Assembly (NCBI RefSeq): GCF_900497695.1
Contig: NZ_UIDD01000006.1
Location: 372,001-436,000, forward strand
Origin: Pseudomonas wadenswilerensis
Lineage (GTDB): Bacteria > Pseudomonadota > Gammaproteobacteria > Pseudomonadales > Pseudomonadaceae
Direction: 5' to 3'
DNA length: 64,000 nt
The notes beneath the pieces were generated by a model, which was not told where the DNA came from, did not search any database, and worked only from the letters and a program-made list of their open reading frames with translations. The position numbers were made by a program, and so were the translations under genes. This document shows positions 52,864 through 60,327 of the stretch, one piece after another; the first letter of the stretch is position 1; each line of letters starts with the position of its first letter.

Positions 52864-53579
52864 GCACCGTCGTGATGAGCGCTTGCTGGCCTTTGCAGGG
52901 GATGACTCCGGCGCAGAAGGCTGTGTTGATTTCGTTGGCAGACAACTCCAACGACGAAGGCGTTTGCTGGCCTTCGGTAGCCCGTATTGCTGAGCGGACC
53001 TGCCTCACAGAGCGTTCTGTTCGTTATGCGTTGCGCTGGCTGGAAGAGGCCAAGATCCTCACTGCGCATATGCGGGCCGGGCGTTCGACCTGGTACACCG
53101 TCAGCCCTTACAGCTACGACCCCGGCAGCAAATGCCCCCCGGCAACAGATTCCGAGGTACCCCGGCAAGAAATGCCCCCCACCCCGGCAACAGATGCCCC
53201 ACACCCCGGCATTAAATGCCCCCAGAACCGTAAGGGAACCATCAAGGAACCGTCAGGAGTATCCGCGAGCACCCGCGAAGCCTCGAATCAGGCCCCGGTC
53301 GATCAGATCGTCGAACTGTTCAACGAGTTGTTGCCAGAGTTGCCTCGGGTTGTCCTGGTCAACAAGGACCGCAAGTCGAAGATCCAGGCTCGGTGGGCTG
53401 AAAGCCCTGTCCACCAGGATCTCGATTTCTGGAGCGACTTCTTCGGCATGGTTCAGGCCAGCGATTGGCTGATGGGTCGGGTAGGGGGCCGCGACAACAA
53501 ACCGTTCCGGTGCAACTTCGACTGGCTCGTAGCACCGACCAATTTCGTCAAAGTGGTAGAGGGAAATTACCATGCGTGA
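52860..53579 (+). CDS. Phage replication initiator, O-like (HTH_36)
   Basis: 239 residues. Residues 15-90 form a winged helix (MTPAQKAVLISLADNSNDEG, CLTERSVRYALRWLEEAKIL) typical of phage O/HTH_36 initiators. A Pro/Thr-rich linker is encoded by the iteron tract at 53120-53222. The C-terminal domain (VDQIVELFNELLPELPRV...FRCNFDWLVAPTNFVKVVEG) is the helicase-loading type. GTG 52860 overlaps the stop of the short ORF; ATG 52875 is the alternative. It should bind the internal origin and load the DnaB-type helicase encoded next, whose gene it overlaps by 8 bp. Confidence 0.85.
   Translation: MSTVVMSACWPLQGMTPAQKAVLISLADNSNDEGVCWPSVARIAERTCLTERSVRYALRWLEEAKILTAHMRAGRSTWYTVSPYSYDPGSKCPPATDSEVPRQEMPPTPATDAPHPGIKCPQNRKGTIKEPSGVSASTREASNQAPVDQIVELFNELLPELPRVVLVNKDRKSKIQARWAESPVHQDLDFWSDFFGMVQASDWLMGRVGGRDNKPFRCNFDWLVAPTNFVKVVEGNYHA
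53120..53222 (+). repeat. Iterons inside the O-like gene (candidate phage replication origin)
   Basis: Five copies of CCCCGGCA-n-n-n-ATGCCCC-type repeats start at 53120, 53137, 53160, 53182 and 53204, with the last four spaced 22-23 bp. Most contain the dyad GGCA...TGCC; the second copy is degenerate. This is the same place as the lambda ori within gene O. Confidence 0.75.
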
Positions 53580-54951
53580 TCCGTACAGCATCGAGGCTGA
53601 ACACGGCCTCCTGGGCGCGATGATGATTCGCCCTGAGCTGATCGATACCCTGAGCGACGACCTTTCCCCTGAGTCGTTTTACTTCGCCGAGAACGCCGAA
53701 GTGTTTCGCGGGATCATGGCCGTCAGAGCCACCGGCAAGGCCGTGGACTTCCTGACCGTAGGCGAGCAGATCGGTAACCTGCCGAATGGTGACCGAGCCC
53801 TGGCGTACTGCGCTGAGATCGTGGACAACACGCCGAGCGTGGCCAGCGCCAAGACCTACGCGGGCATCGTGCGGGAAAGGGCGATAGAGCGCGCCCTGTA
53901 CAGCTTGGGCGAGCAGGCCATGGACATTGCCCAGGGCACTGAGGATGTCCAGGCGAAGATTGCTGCAGTCCAGGCTGCCGCCATGTCGATCGATTGCGGT
54001 GCTGGTGATGACGATATCGTCAAGGCCGGCGATGTCGTGATCGACCAGCTCGACGTGTGGCAGGAACGACACGACCGTCACGCGCGCGGCGAAACGCTGA
54101 TCGGCATCTCTACCGGCTTGAAGGAGCTGGACGACAAGATTGGCGGCCTGCAGCCTGACCATCTCTACATCGTCGCGGGGCGCCCTGGCATGGGCAAGAC
54201 GACGCTGGCCATGGGGTTTATCGGCGAGGCCTCGATTCGCCAGAACAAGTCGTCCCTGGCCATCAGCCTGGAGATGAACAAGGGCCAGCTCATTGATCGC
54301 CTGGTCGCATCCGAAGGCCGTATCCCGCTGACCCTGGTCAAGAACGGCACTGCATGCCAGGACCACGGCACTGAACTTGCGGTCGCGACGAAGGCCATTC
54401 AATTCGCGCCGCTGTACATCGCCGACAAGGCCGGCTCTTCGATTGGCCGCATCCGTTCCATGGCTCGCCGGCACAAGATGCGTTATGGCCTGGACCTGCT
54501 GATGATCGACTACCTGCAGTTGGTCGAAGGTGACGGCGGCAACCGCACCGAGGAAGTCAGTAGCATCAGCCGCGGCTGCAAGTTGCTGGCGAAAGAGCTC
54601 GGCATTCCAGTGGTCTTGCTCAGCCAGCTCTCACGCAAATGCGAGGAGCGCCCGAACAAGCGCCCGGTAGCGTCCGACCTTCGAGAGTCAGGCGCTATCG
54701 AGCAGGACGCCGACGTGATCCTGTTCGTCTATCGCGACGAGGTTTACCACGAAAACACCGAGGCCAAAGGCATTGCCGAGATCATCATCGGCAAGGGCCG
54801 CGATATCGAAATGGGTACCGTCCGTACCGCCTTCCTCGGCCAGTACAACCGTTTTGAGAACTTGGCCGCCGGCTGGGCTCCGGCACCGAAGGCGCAGCAG
54901 GAGAAGGTAACCCCTCTATCACGCCGGTACGCCAACAAGGACCGGTTCTGA
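53572..54951 (+). CDS. Replicative DNA helicase, DnaB-like
   Basis: 459 residues. The N-terminal DnaB domain (1-105: EAEHGLLGAMMIRPELIDTL) and RecA-like C-terminal domain (about 180-450) are complete, with Walker A GRPGMGKTTLA, Walker B LLMIDYLQLV, motif LLSQLSRKCEERPNKRP and the Arg finger region ESGAIEQDADVILFVYRDE. It unwinds DNA for phage replication and replaces the need to capture host DnaB. Confidence 0.95.
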   Translation: MRDPYSIEAEHGLLGAMMIRPELIDTLSDDLSPESFYFAENAEVFRGIMAVRATGKAVDFLTVGEQIGNLPNGDRALAYCAEIVDNTPSVASAKTYAGIVRERAIERALYSLGEQAMDIAQGTEDVQAKIAAVQAAAMSIDCGAGDDDIVKAGDVVIDQLDVWQERHDRHARGETLIGISTGLKELDDKIGGLQPDHLYIVAGRPGMGKTTLAMGFIGEASIRQNKSSLAISLEMNKGQLIDRLVASEGRIPLTLVKNGTACQDHGTELAVATKAIQFAPLYIADKAGSSIGRIRSMARRHKMRYGLDLLMIDYLQLVEGDGGNRTEEVSSISRGCKLLAKELGIPVVLLSQLSRKCEERPNKRPVASDLRESGAIEQDADVILFVYRDEVYHENTEAKGIAEIIIGKGRDIEMGTVRTAFLGQYNRFENLAAGWAPAPKAQQEKVTPLSRRYANKDRF

Positions 54952-55154
54952 TGGCCGACCCCAAGATGCTGGCTCCCGACCTCACCGAGTACCACTGGGC
55001 CCTGTACGCCTGTGGCCACCTGCTCGACCTCACCGCCGAGCCACATCCGCCCGTGGGCCTGTATCGCGACGAACAGTCGGCGACCTTGCACGGCCTGCGG
55101 ATGTGGCCTGCCACTTTCACCGTCATCGACCTCAACAAGGACGAACGCTCATGA
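54951..55154 (+). CDS. Small phage protein
   Basis: 67 residues, no recognised family. ATG overlaps the helicase stop by 1 bp and its stop overlaps the next start (ATGA), so it lies in a tightly coupled operon. Confidence 0.6.
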   Translation: MADPKMLAPDLTEYHWALYACGHLLDLTAEPHPPVGLYRDEQSATLHGLRMWPATFTVIDLNKDERS

Positions 55155-55447
55155 AGCAGAGCAAGTTGACCAAAGCCGCGCGCGGCCGGGAATGCCAGGT
55201 GCGTATTCCGGGCGTCTGCAACGGCGACCCCAACACTACCGTGCTGGCCCATTACCGCATGGCCGGCACCTGTGGCGTCGGCATGAAACCGAACGACCTG
55301 CAGGGCGCCCATGCCTGCAGCGCCTGCCACGACGCCTGCGATGGCCGCAGCAACATCGTTGATCGCGAGACCGCGCGCCAGTATCACGCCGAGGGCGTCA
55401 TGCGCACCCAGGCCCTGCTGATCCGCGAGGGGGTGATTGCCGCATGA
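55151..55447 (+). CDS. YbcO/DUF1364-like nuclease
   Basis: 98 residues. The sequence KAARGRECQVRIPGVCNGDP...TVLAHYRMAG...GAHACSACHDACDGR matches the lambdoid YbcO family, an HNH-like metal nuclease with paired Cys and His residues. It sits in the nin-like region. Confidence 0.85.
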   Translation: MKQSKLTKAARGRECQVRIPGVCNGDPNTTVLAHYRMAGTCGVGMKPNDLQGAHACSACHDACDGRSNIVDRETARQYHAEGVMRTQALLIREGVIAA

Positions 55448-55893
55448 ACAACCAGAAACCTCCGGCTCGAAATCCGCCACCACTCTTCCCCGGCAAGAAG
55501 ACCCGGGCCAAGCCGGTAGACCGTGAAGGCCTGGAGCAGGCCTCGCTGATGCAGGAGCTGAAGTTGCGCTTCCCTGAGGCCTACAAACTGACCTATCACG
55601 TCCCGAATGGCGGGCACCGGGTGAAAGCGGTTGCTGCCAAGCTCAAGGCCCAGGGCGTGAAGGCCGGTGTTCCTGACTTGGTGCTGCCCATGGCGCGTGG
55701 CGGGCACTTCGGCCTGTACATCGAGCTCAAGGCCAAGCCGCCATTCGATGCCGCCGTGTCGCCGAGCCAGGACGCCTACATTCAGGCACTGCTCGACCAA
55801 GGCTATCTGGCGATCGTTTGCCGGGGTTCCATTGACGCGATTGAAGCAATCCGCGCCTACCTGCTGCAGCCGCAGACGAGGGCTGCGGCATGA
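55444..55893 (+). CDS. VRR-NUC domain nuclease
   Basis: 149 residues. The PD-(D/E)xK core is GVKAGVPDLVLP...GLYIELKAKP, preceded by HVPNGGHR, as in phage VRR-NUC proteins. It probably acts as a structure-specific nuclease (Holliday-junction-like) during phage recombination. Overlaps both neighbours by 4 bp. Confidence 0.88.
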   Translation: MNNQKPPARNPPPLFPGKKTRAKPVDREGLEQASLMQELKLRFPEAYKLTYHVPNGGHRVKAVAAKLKAQGVKAGVPDLVLPMARGGHFGLYIELKAKPPFDAAVSPSQDAYIQALLDQGYLAIVCRGSIDAIEAIRAYLLQPQTRAAA

Positions 55894-57191
55894 GCAAGAC
55901 GCTTCTCACCACCTTCTCGGACGCGGAGATAAAGCGCCAGGCCTCGGCGGGCACAGTCCGCGACCTTCGCGATGCGCGCTTTCCTGGCGTTTACCTGCGA
56001 TTCGGTCAAAGTCGCGACCGGGGCACTTGGTATTTGGTGGCTGGCTCCAAGTGGAGCAAGATCGCCAGCTATCCCGAGCTGCCGGTGAAGAACCTGATCA
56101 GCGCGCTACCGGCGATTCGTGAGCGCCTGGCTGTGGACCCCGGTGCATCAACTGCTGCCGGCACCCTGCACACCGTCGGCCAGCTGCTGACCTGGTACGC
56201 CGACCGGCAATCTCGCGACCGGAGTCTATCCGCCAAGCGCCGATCCACCACGGCTTCAGTCATCTCCTGCCATTTGAAGCCGCGGCTGGATGACCTGCCG
56301 GTTTCCGAGGTCACCCGTTCAAGCCTAGATAAGCTCGCCATGTGGCCGCTCCAGGAAGAGGTTTCGCTTTCCTACGTCCGCCTAATGTGGGGCGTATTGG
56401 TGGTTTCGTTTCGCCAGGCAGCAAAGCTGCACATGATCACGACGAATCCGATCGCGGGCTTCAAATTCACCGACTTCACCAAGGCCCGGATAAAACCGAA
56501 GCCAGCACGCCTGAGGGCGGTGCAGCTGGAGGTGGTGCTCGATCAGTTGGCTGCTCGGTTCGATGAGACCCCGGTGGATTGCACGCTGGCACTGCTGATG
56601 CTGTGTCATGGCACCCGGGTTGGCGAGACCCGAATGGCGCGATGGGCACACATGACCCAGGGGGAACAGCCCGAGTGGTTCATCCCCGCCGAGAACACCA
56701 AGACGCGCTGCGAGCATCGCTTGCCGCTGACCCATCAGGCGCTGGCCCTGATGAATCGCTATCGCCGCTGGCAGCAGGGCAAGGGCTATCAGGGCGCCTA
56801 CATCTTCCCGTCGAAGAATGGCCGACCGCTGACCGAGAGCCAGGCCTGCGCCGCCTTCGCTCGACTGGGCGCCGGAGAGTGGACCAGTCACGACCTGCGC
56901 AAGGTGGCTCGAACTGGCTGGACTGACCTGGGTGTCGACTACCTGATCGGCGAGATGCTGGTGAACCACACCCTAACCCGCAACGTGCAGACCTATATCC
57001 ACACCTCGGCGGACCTGCTCAAGCGTGAAGCCCTGGAGAAGTGGCACGGCTGGCTTGATGGCAAGGGGCTTGCCGTCATTCACGGCTCGACCAGCACTGG
57101 AAACGGAAATTCGCATATTGCCTTCGAGGCCAGTAACGGCGCTGCCTGCGAGGCTGTTGCCGAATCCGTAAAAAGCGAGGTTTCGAAATGA
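55890..57191 (+). CDS. Second tyrosine recombinase in the late-early operon
   Basis: 433 residues. The catalytic set is readable: Arg in LCHGTRVGETRMARW, HDLRK (HxLR), His in NHTLTRN and Tyr in VQTYIHTSAD. The N-terminus (about 1-70) looks like an integrase arm-binding domain, so this is a full-size integrase-type enzyme distinct from the terminal integrase. It is co-oriented and coupled with replication genes (4-bp overlaps on both sides), not at an att end. Role unknown: it may resolve multimers, replace Int in some conditions or be a remnant from another phage. The C-terminal 45 residues are Ala/Ser rich. Confidence 0.88.
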   Translation: MSKTLLTTFSDAEIKRQASAGTVRDLRDARFPGVYLRFGQSRDRGTWYLVAGSKWSKIASYPELPVKNLISALPAIRERLAVDPGASTAAGTLHTVGQLLTWYADRQSRDRSLSAKRRSTTASVISCHLKPRLDDLPVSEVTRSSLDKLAMWPLQEEVSLSYVRLMWGVLVVSFRQAAKLHMITTNPIAGFKFTDFTKARIKPKPARLRAVQLEVVLDQLAARFDETPVDCTLALLMLCHGTRVGETRMARWAHMTQGEQPEWFIPAENTKTRCEHRLPLTHQALALMNRYRRWQQGKGYQGAYIFPSKNGRPLTESQACAAFARLGAGEWTSHDLRKVARTGWTDLGVDYLIGEMLVNHTLTRNVQTYIHTSADLLKREALEKWHGWLDGKGLAVIHGSTSTGNGNSHIAFEASNGAACEAVAESVKSEVSK

Positions 57192-57484
57192 TGAGCAGCG
57201 ACAAAACCCGCGCCCAGTTCGAGGAGCGCTATCCAGTCCCGAGCGGCATGCGCTGGGAGCCAGAGGTCGGCCGTACGGGCGATTACATCCTGGACTGTTC
57301 CGGCTGCTGTTCTGGTGATCAAGCTGCCCGATACGCCGCCCGCTGGGAAGCTTGGCAGGCCTCTCGCGAAACCCTGCGCATCACCAATCCGTTTCCTGTC
57401 CAGATGGGTGATCCGGATGCTGCATGGGCCCGTGGGGTTGCTGAGGAGTCGCTGCGGGCTCAAGGGCTGAAGGTGGTCGGTTGA
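57188..57484 (+). CDS. Hypothetical phage protein
   Basis: 98 residues with a CSGCCSGD Cys cluster and Trp-rich helix (ARWEAWQASRE). ATG 57188 or 57191. Coupled to both neighbours. No function recognised. Confidence 0.6.
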   Translation: MMSSDKTRAQFEERYPVPSGMRWEPEVGRTGDYILDCSGCCSGDQAARYAARWEAWQASRETLRITNPFPVQMGDPDAAWARGVAEESLRAQGLKVVG

Positions 57485-57798
57485 TGAAGAGGCACGGCCC
57501 AGCTTTCAAGAAGGCGATTATCGAGCTGACCCAGTGCCCGGCGTGCCGTGGCAAAGCGGTGATCAAGGGCGTGTTCCATGACCTGGCCTGCGTGCAATGC
57601 AACGCCTCGGGCTGGGTGGTCGCCTCGACAGGGGAAGCGCTGCCGGTGGATGAGCTGGTCACCCAACTGAGCCTGCGCCTGCAGGCCGCACAGCGACAGA
57701 TCAACGAATTGAAACAGCCTCGGGCCACTGGGCCGGAGGCGATTTACCAGGACAACAACCGCCGCGGGGCTGGTGGTTCGAATAGCACATTGGATTGA
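57484..57798 (+). CDS. Phage zinc-ribbon-like protein
   Basis: 104 residues. CPACRGKAVIKGVFHDLACVQC gives two CxxC pairs, a DnaJ-like zinc ribbon; a helical part follows. ATG 57484 overlaps the previous stop. Possible nin-region DNA or RNA binder. Confidence 0.6.
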   Translation: MKRHGPAFKKAIIELTQCPACRGKAVIKGVFHDLACVQCNASGWVVASTGEALPVDELVTQLSLRLQAAQRQINELKQPRATGPEAIYQDNNRRGAGGSNSTLD

Positions 57799-57808
57799 GG
57801 GGAAGGAC

Positions 57809-58495
57809 ATGGTCTACGGAAGTGTATCGGGAGCTGTGGTTGCGGCATTGGCTGCGGGGGAAAAGGGGGCTGCAAAAGGGCAGGCCTGGCAGAAGCTGTA
57901 CAAGGCAGCCGAAGAGGAGGGTGGCTGCCTGGCCTCGCTGGGTGGCCAGTCGCATGGGCTGGAGCGTACTCAGGTGGATTACTGGCTGTCGGCGCGCCTG
58001 CATCACCTGCTGAAGGATCGCCACTGGGATGCCTTGGTGGCGAAGTACAGCACCAGCAAGGTGAAGAAGGTGCAGGCCATCACGCTGGTGAGGCCGCTCA
58101 TTGCCAGCCCGGCGCCGCAGCTGTTCATCTATAAGGCAGTGACGGCTTGGGCTATCCCGAAGCTGAAGGGGGCTCGCCGGAAGGCGCCGCGCTCAGTGTC
58201 GGTCGAGGTGCCGCTCGATGCATCGCCATGGCGCCGGGAGGCGACGGTGAATGCCGCAGTCGCTGCAGGCCAGGCTGAAAGGCGGCGGATCGAAGCGCTG
58301 GAAGAGGATGTGATCATCCTGGCCGACAGCTTCTATGACATGAACACCTGGGACCTGGACGCCACGCCCGAGCCGACGCGCCGTCGCTGGAGAGCTCAGA
58401 TCAACGAGAAGCTCGATGGCATGGTAGACGATGCCTTGGCTGAGGTGCGGGTGATTCTGGAGGCTGAAGGACTGCTGATGAAAGACGCTGCGTGA
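57809..58495 (+). CDS. Phage protein at the late-antiterminator position
   Basis: 228 residues. It begins MVYGSVSGAVVAALAAGEKG and has a helical, basic centre (KVKKVQAITL, KLKGARRKAPR) and acidic C-terminus. GGGGAAGGAC precedes ATG 57809. Its place, last gene before the terminator and lysis genes, is where lambdoid phages keep the late activator Q, but I see no diagnostic motif, so this is inference. Confidence 0.55.
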   Translation: MVYGSVSGAVVAALAAGEKGAAKGQAWQKLYKAAEEEGGCLASLGGQSHGLERTQVDYWLSARLHHLLKDRHWDALVAKYSTSKVKKVQAITLVRPLIASPAPQLFIYKAVTAWAIPKLKGARRKAPRSVSVEVPLDASPWRREATVNAAVAAGQAERRRIEALEEDVIILADSFYDMNTWDLDATPEPTRRRWRAQINEKLDGMVDDALAEVRVILEAEGLLMKDAA

Positions 58496-58577
58496 TTGCC
58501 TGTTGACATCAGTGAGCGACTGAGCGAAATTATCCCCATCCTGTCATTCCTGCGCGTGTTGAGGAGTGACTAAAAGA

Positions 58578-58604
58578 AGCCCGACCATTGAGTCGGGCTT
58601 TTTG
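58578..58604 (+). terminator. Intrinsic terminator after early-right operon
   Basis: AGCCCGAC/GTCGGGCT stem, 6-nt loop, TTTTT. It ends the early operon and could also be a target of late antitermination. Confidence 0.85.
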
Positions 58605-58620
58605 TTTCTGGGTTAGAAAA

Positions 58621-58854
58621 TCAGATGCGGACCGCAATCTCTCCGGTTGCAACGATTTCATATTCATTGCTGCTCTTTCGGTTTGCTCTTCCGCCCCCCA
58701 CCACCTTGAACTCCTTTATTCCATCGGCCCAGCCGTTATCAGCAGGGTTCAAGAACTCTTGGTAGATCTGGTGCGTGAATTCCTCAATGCCATAGGTCTT
58801 TCCCGATTCGGTCTTGACCTTGAAAGCATCTGTCTGCTGTTGCCGCTGTTTCAT
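58621..58854 (-). CDS. Small antisense phage gene between two terminators
   Basis: 77 residues on the minus strand, charged (KQRQQQTDAFKVKTESGKTYG) with a beta-rich C-terminus. AAGGA precedes ATG 58854. It lies alone between the early-operon terminator and the pre-holin terminator, a typical moron arrangement. Function unknown. Confidence 0.6.
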   Translation of the reverse strand: MKQRQQQTDAFKVKTESGKTYGIEEFTHQIYQEFLNPADNGWADGIKEFKVVGGGRANRKSSNEYEIVATGEIAVRI

Positions 58855-58907
58855 TGCATCTTCCTTGTAGGTTGGGAGTCACGCGATGACCATAGCACAT
58901 AGCCACT

Positions 58908-58930
58908 GCCCGCCCTGCGCGGGCTTTTTT
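58908..58930 (+). terminator. Intrinsic terminator before holin
   Basis: GCCCGC/GCGGGC with 5-nt loop followed by TTTTTT, 33 bp before the holin start; late transcription must read through it. Confidence 0.75.
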
Positions 58931-58962
58931 GTTCATCACTCCCCGTAACGGGAGGAATCGAG

Positions 58963-59286
58963 ATGGCCCATATGCCAGAGAAAGACCCCGGCCTGTGGGC
59001 CGTCCTGATTGCCTGGGCGATTGCCCACCAGCCGCAGCTATACACCGGTGGCACAGCCGCAGCTGTCGCGATGTGTCGTGTTATCTACGGTGGTGGCGGT
59101 CGCCGCAAGATGTTCCTTGAAGGAATCCTGTGCGGCCTGATCGGTACGAGCCTGATGCCAGTGCTCGAGTACTTCTCGCTACCCACCAACCTCGCTGTGT
59201 TCGCTGGCTGCATGGTCGGCTTCATCGGCGTGGAGAAGCTGCGCGAGTACTCCGACCGGTTCATGAGCCGGAAGGTTGAGGGCTGA
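58963..59286 (+). CDS. Phage holin, lambda family
   Basis: 107 residues. The pattern PGLWAVLIAWAIAHQPQLYTGGTAAAVAMCRVIYGGGGRRK, then LEGILCGLIGTSLM and LAVFAGCMVGFIGVEKLR matches lambdoid holins with three membrane segments and a basic tail. GGGAGGAATCGAG precedes ATG 58963. It forms the lysis-timing pore. No endolysin gene is seen nearby, so that gene must be elsewhere in the prophage. Confidence 0.88.
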   Translation: MAHMPEKDPGLWAVLIAWAIAHQPQLYTGGTAAAVAMCRVIYGGGGRRKMFLEGILCGLIGTSLMPVLEYFSLPTNLAVFAGCMVGFIGVEKLREYSDRFMSRKVEG

Positions 59287-59621
59287 TGGCCAGGCTCAAG
59301 ACGCTCGACTCCCGAGTAAAGGAAGGCCAAGGCTCTCGACTGAAGACCATTACCCCAGGCAGCTGGCGAAGCGACAAGACCAGTACTCAGCGTGGCTACG
59401 GCTACAAGTGGCAGAAGGCGCGAGAGCGTTACCTGCTCGACAACCCGCTGTGTGTGTACTGCGCGCGGCACGGACTGACGACAGCGGCCAGCGTGGTTGA
59501 CCACGTCACACCGCATCGCGGTGACCAGGATCTGTTCTGGAATCAGGCCAACTGGCAGCCGCTCTGCAAGCCCTGCCACGACTCGGTGAAGCGGGCCGAG
59601 GAGGCTGCCGGGATCTTATAG
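59286..59621 (+). CDS. HNH endonuclease (packaging-associated)
   Basis: 111 residues. The HNH core is CVYCARHG...VVDHVTPHRGD...NLQ-type NWQPLCKPCHDSVK. Its ATG overlaps the holin stop. HNH proteins next to terminase genes in HK97-like phages assist cos cleavage by the terminase. Confidence 0.93.
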   Translation: MARLKTLDSRVKEGQGSRLKTITPGSWRSDKTSTQRGYGYKWQKARERYLLDNPLCVYCARHGLTTAASVVDHVTPHRGDQDLFWNQANWQPLCKPCHDSVKRAEEAAGIL

Positions 59622-59784
59622 CGCTGTAAAAATCTTATTTTTCTAAGAAAAAAAGCACGGCGAAGGCTCTAGATCGAAAAATCTGGGCATGGGGAGGGGG
59701 TGCCCAAAATATTGGGACTCCGCCGCAGCTAGACCGCCCTCGACCCCACGCACAGATTTTTTTCCCCCACAGGATTTTTGTTAA
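59622..59784. other. Candidate cos region
   Basis: 163 non-coding bp between HNH and terminase small subunit, rich in poly-A/T tracts and a GC-rich centre (GACTCCGCCGCAGCTAGACC at 59717-59736). In HK97-type cos phages this is where the cohesive-end site lies. The nicking positions cannot be read directly. Confidence 0.4.
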
Positions 59785-60327
59785 ATGGCTTTAACACCCA
59801 AGAAGCGCGCCTTCATCGCAGCGCTGAGGGGAGGTGCGTCCAATCGAGACGCAGCCATTGCGGCTGGATGCCCTGAAAAATCGGCGTCTGCAGCTGGGTC
59901 TCGGTTGGCCAAGGATCCCGGTGTCGTCGCTGAGGTGAACAAGCTTCGAGCGCTCGGTCTTATGCCGGGCGATGTTAAAGCGAATGTTAAAAGGGATGTT
60001 AAAGGCGGGGCCGTCGGGCCCACCCGCGATTCGCCCTCGGCAGACCATGAGGCTGACCCCCAGAGCGTTGAGGGTGAGTGGGAGCCAGCTGGCTTTGACC
60101 TCTCCCGAGCGCTGTCTCACAAGGACCCGAAAGACTTCCTGCTCGCTGTCATGAACGACATGGGCACGGAGGCGAAGCTGCGTGTAGACGCGGCGAAGGC
60201 CCTGATGCCCTTCGTGCATCCCCGGAAAGGCGAGAGCGGGAAGAAGGAACAGGCAAAAGAGAAGGCTGCTGATGCAGCGTCTGGCAAGTTCGGCGCCCGC
60301 CGCGGCCCGCTGCGATCGGTGAAGTGA
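59785..60327 (+). CDS. terS: Terminase small subunit
   Basis: 180 residues. The N-terminal helix-turn-helix (KKRAFIAALRGGASNRDAAIAAGCPEKSASAAGSRLAKDP) is the terminase small-subunit DNA-recognition domain; the C-terminus is basic (KKEQAKEKAADAASGKFGARRGP). It selects viral DNA at cos. Confidence 0.9.
   Translation: MALTPKKRAFIAALRGGASNRDAAIAAGCPEKSASAAGSRLAKDPGVVAEVNKLRALGLMPGDVKANVKRDVKGGAVGPTRDSPSADHEADPQSVEGEWEPAGFDLSRALSHKDPKDFLLAVMNDMGTEAKLRVDAAKALMPFVHPRKGESGKKEQAKEKAADAASGKFGARRGPLRSVK

Noticed and set aside
53548..54474. 308-codon minus-strand ORF opposite the helicase
   Set aside because: Shadow of dnaB-like gene; no ribosome site or domain.
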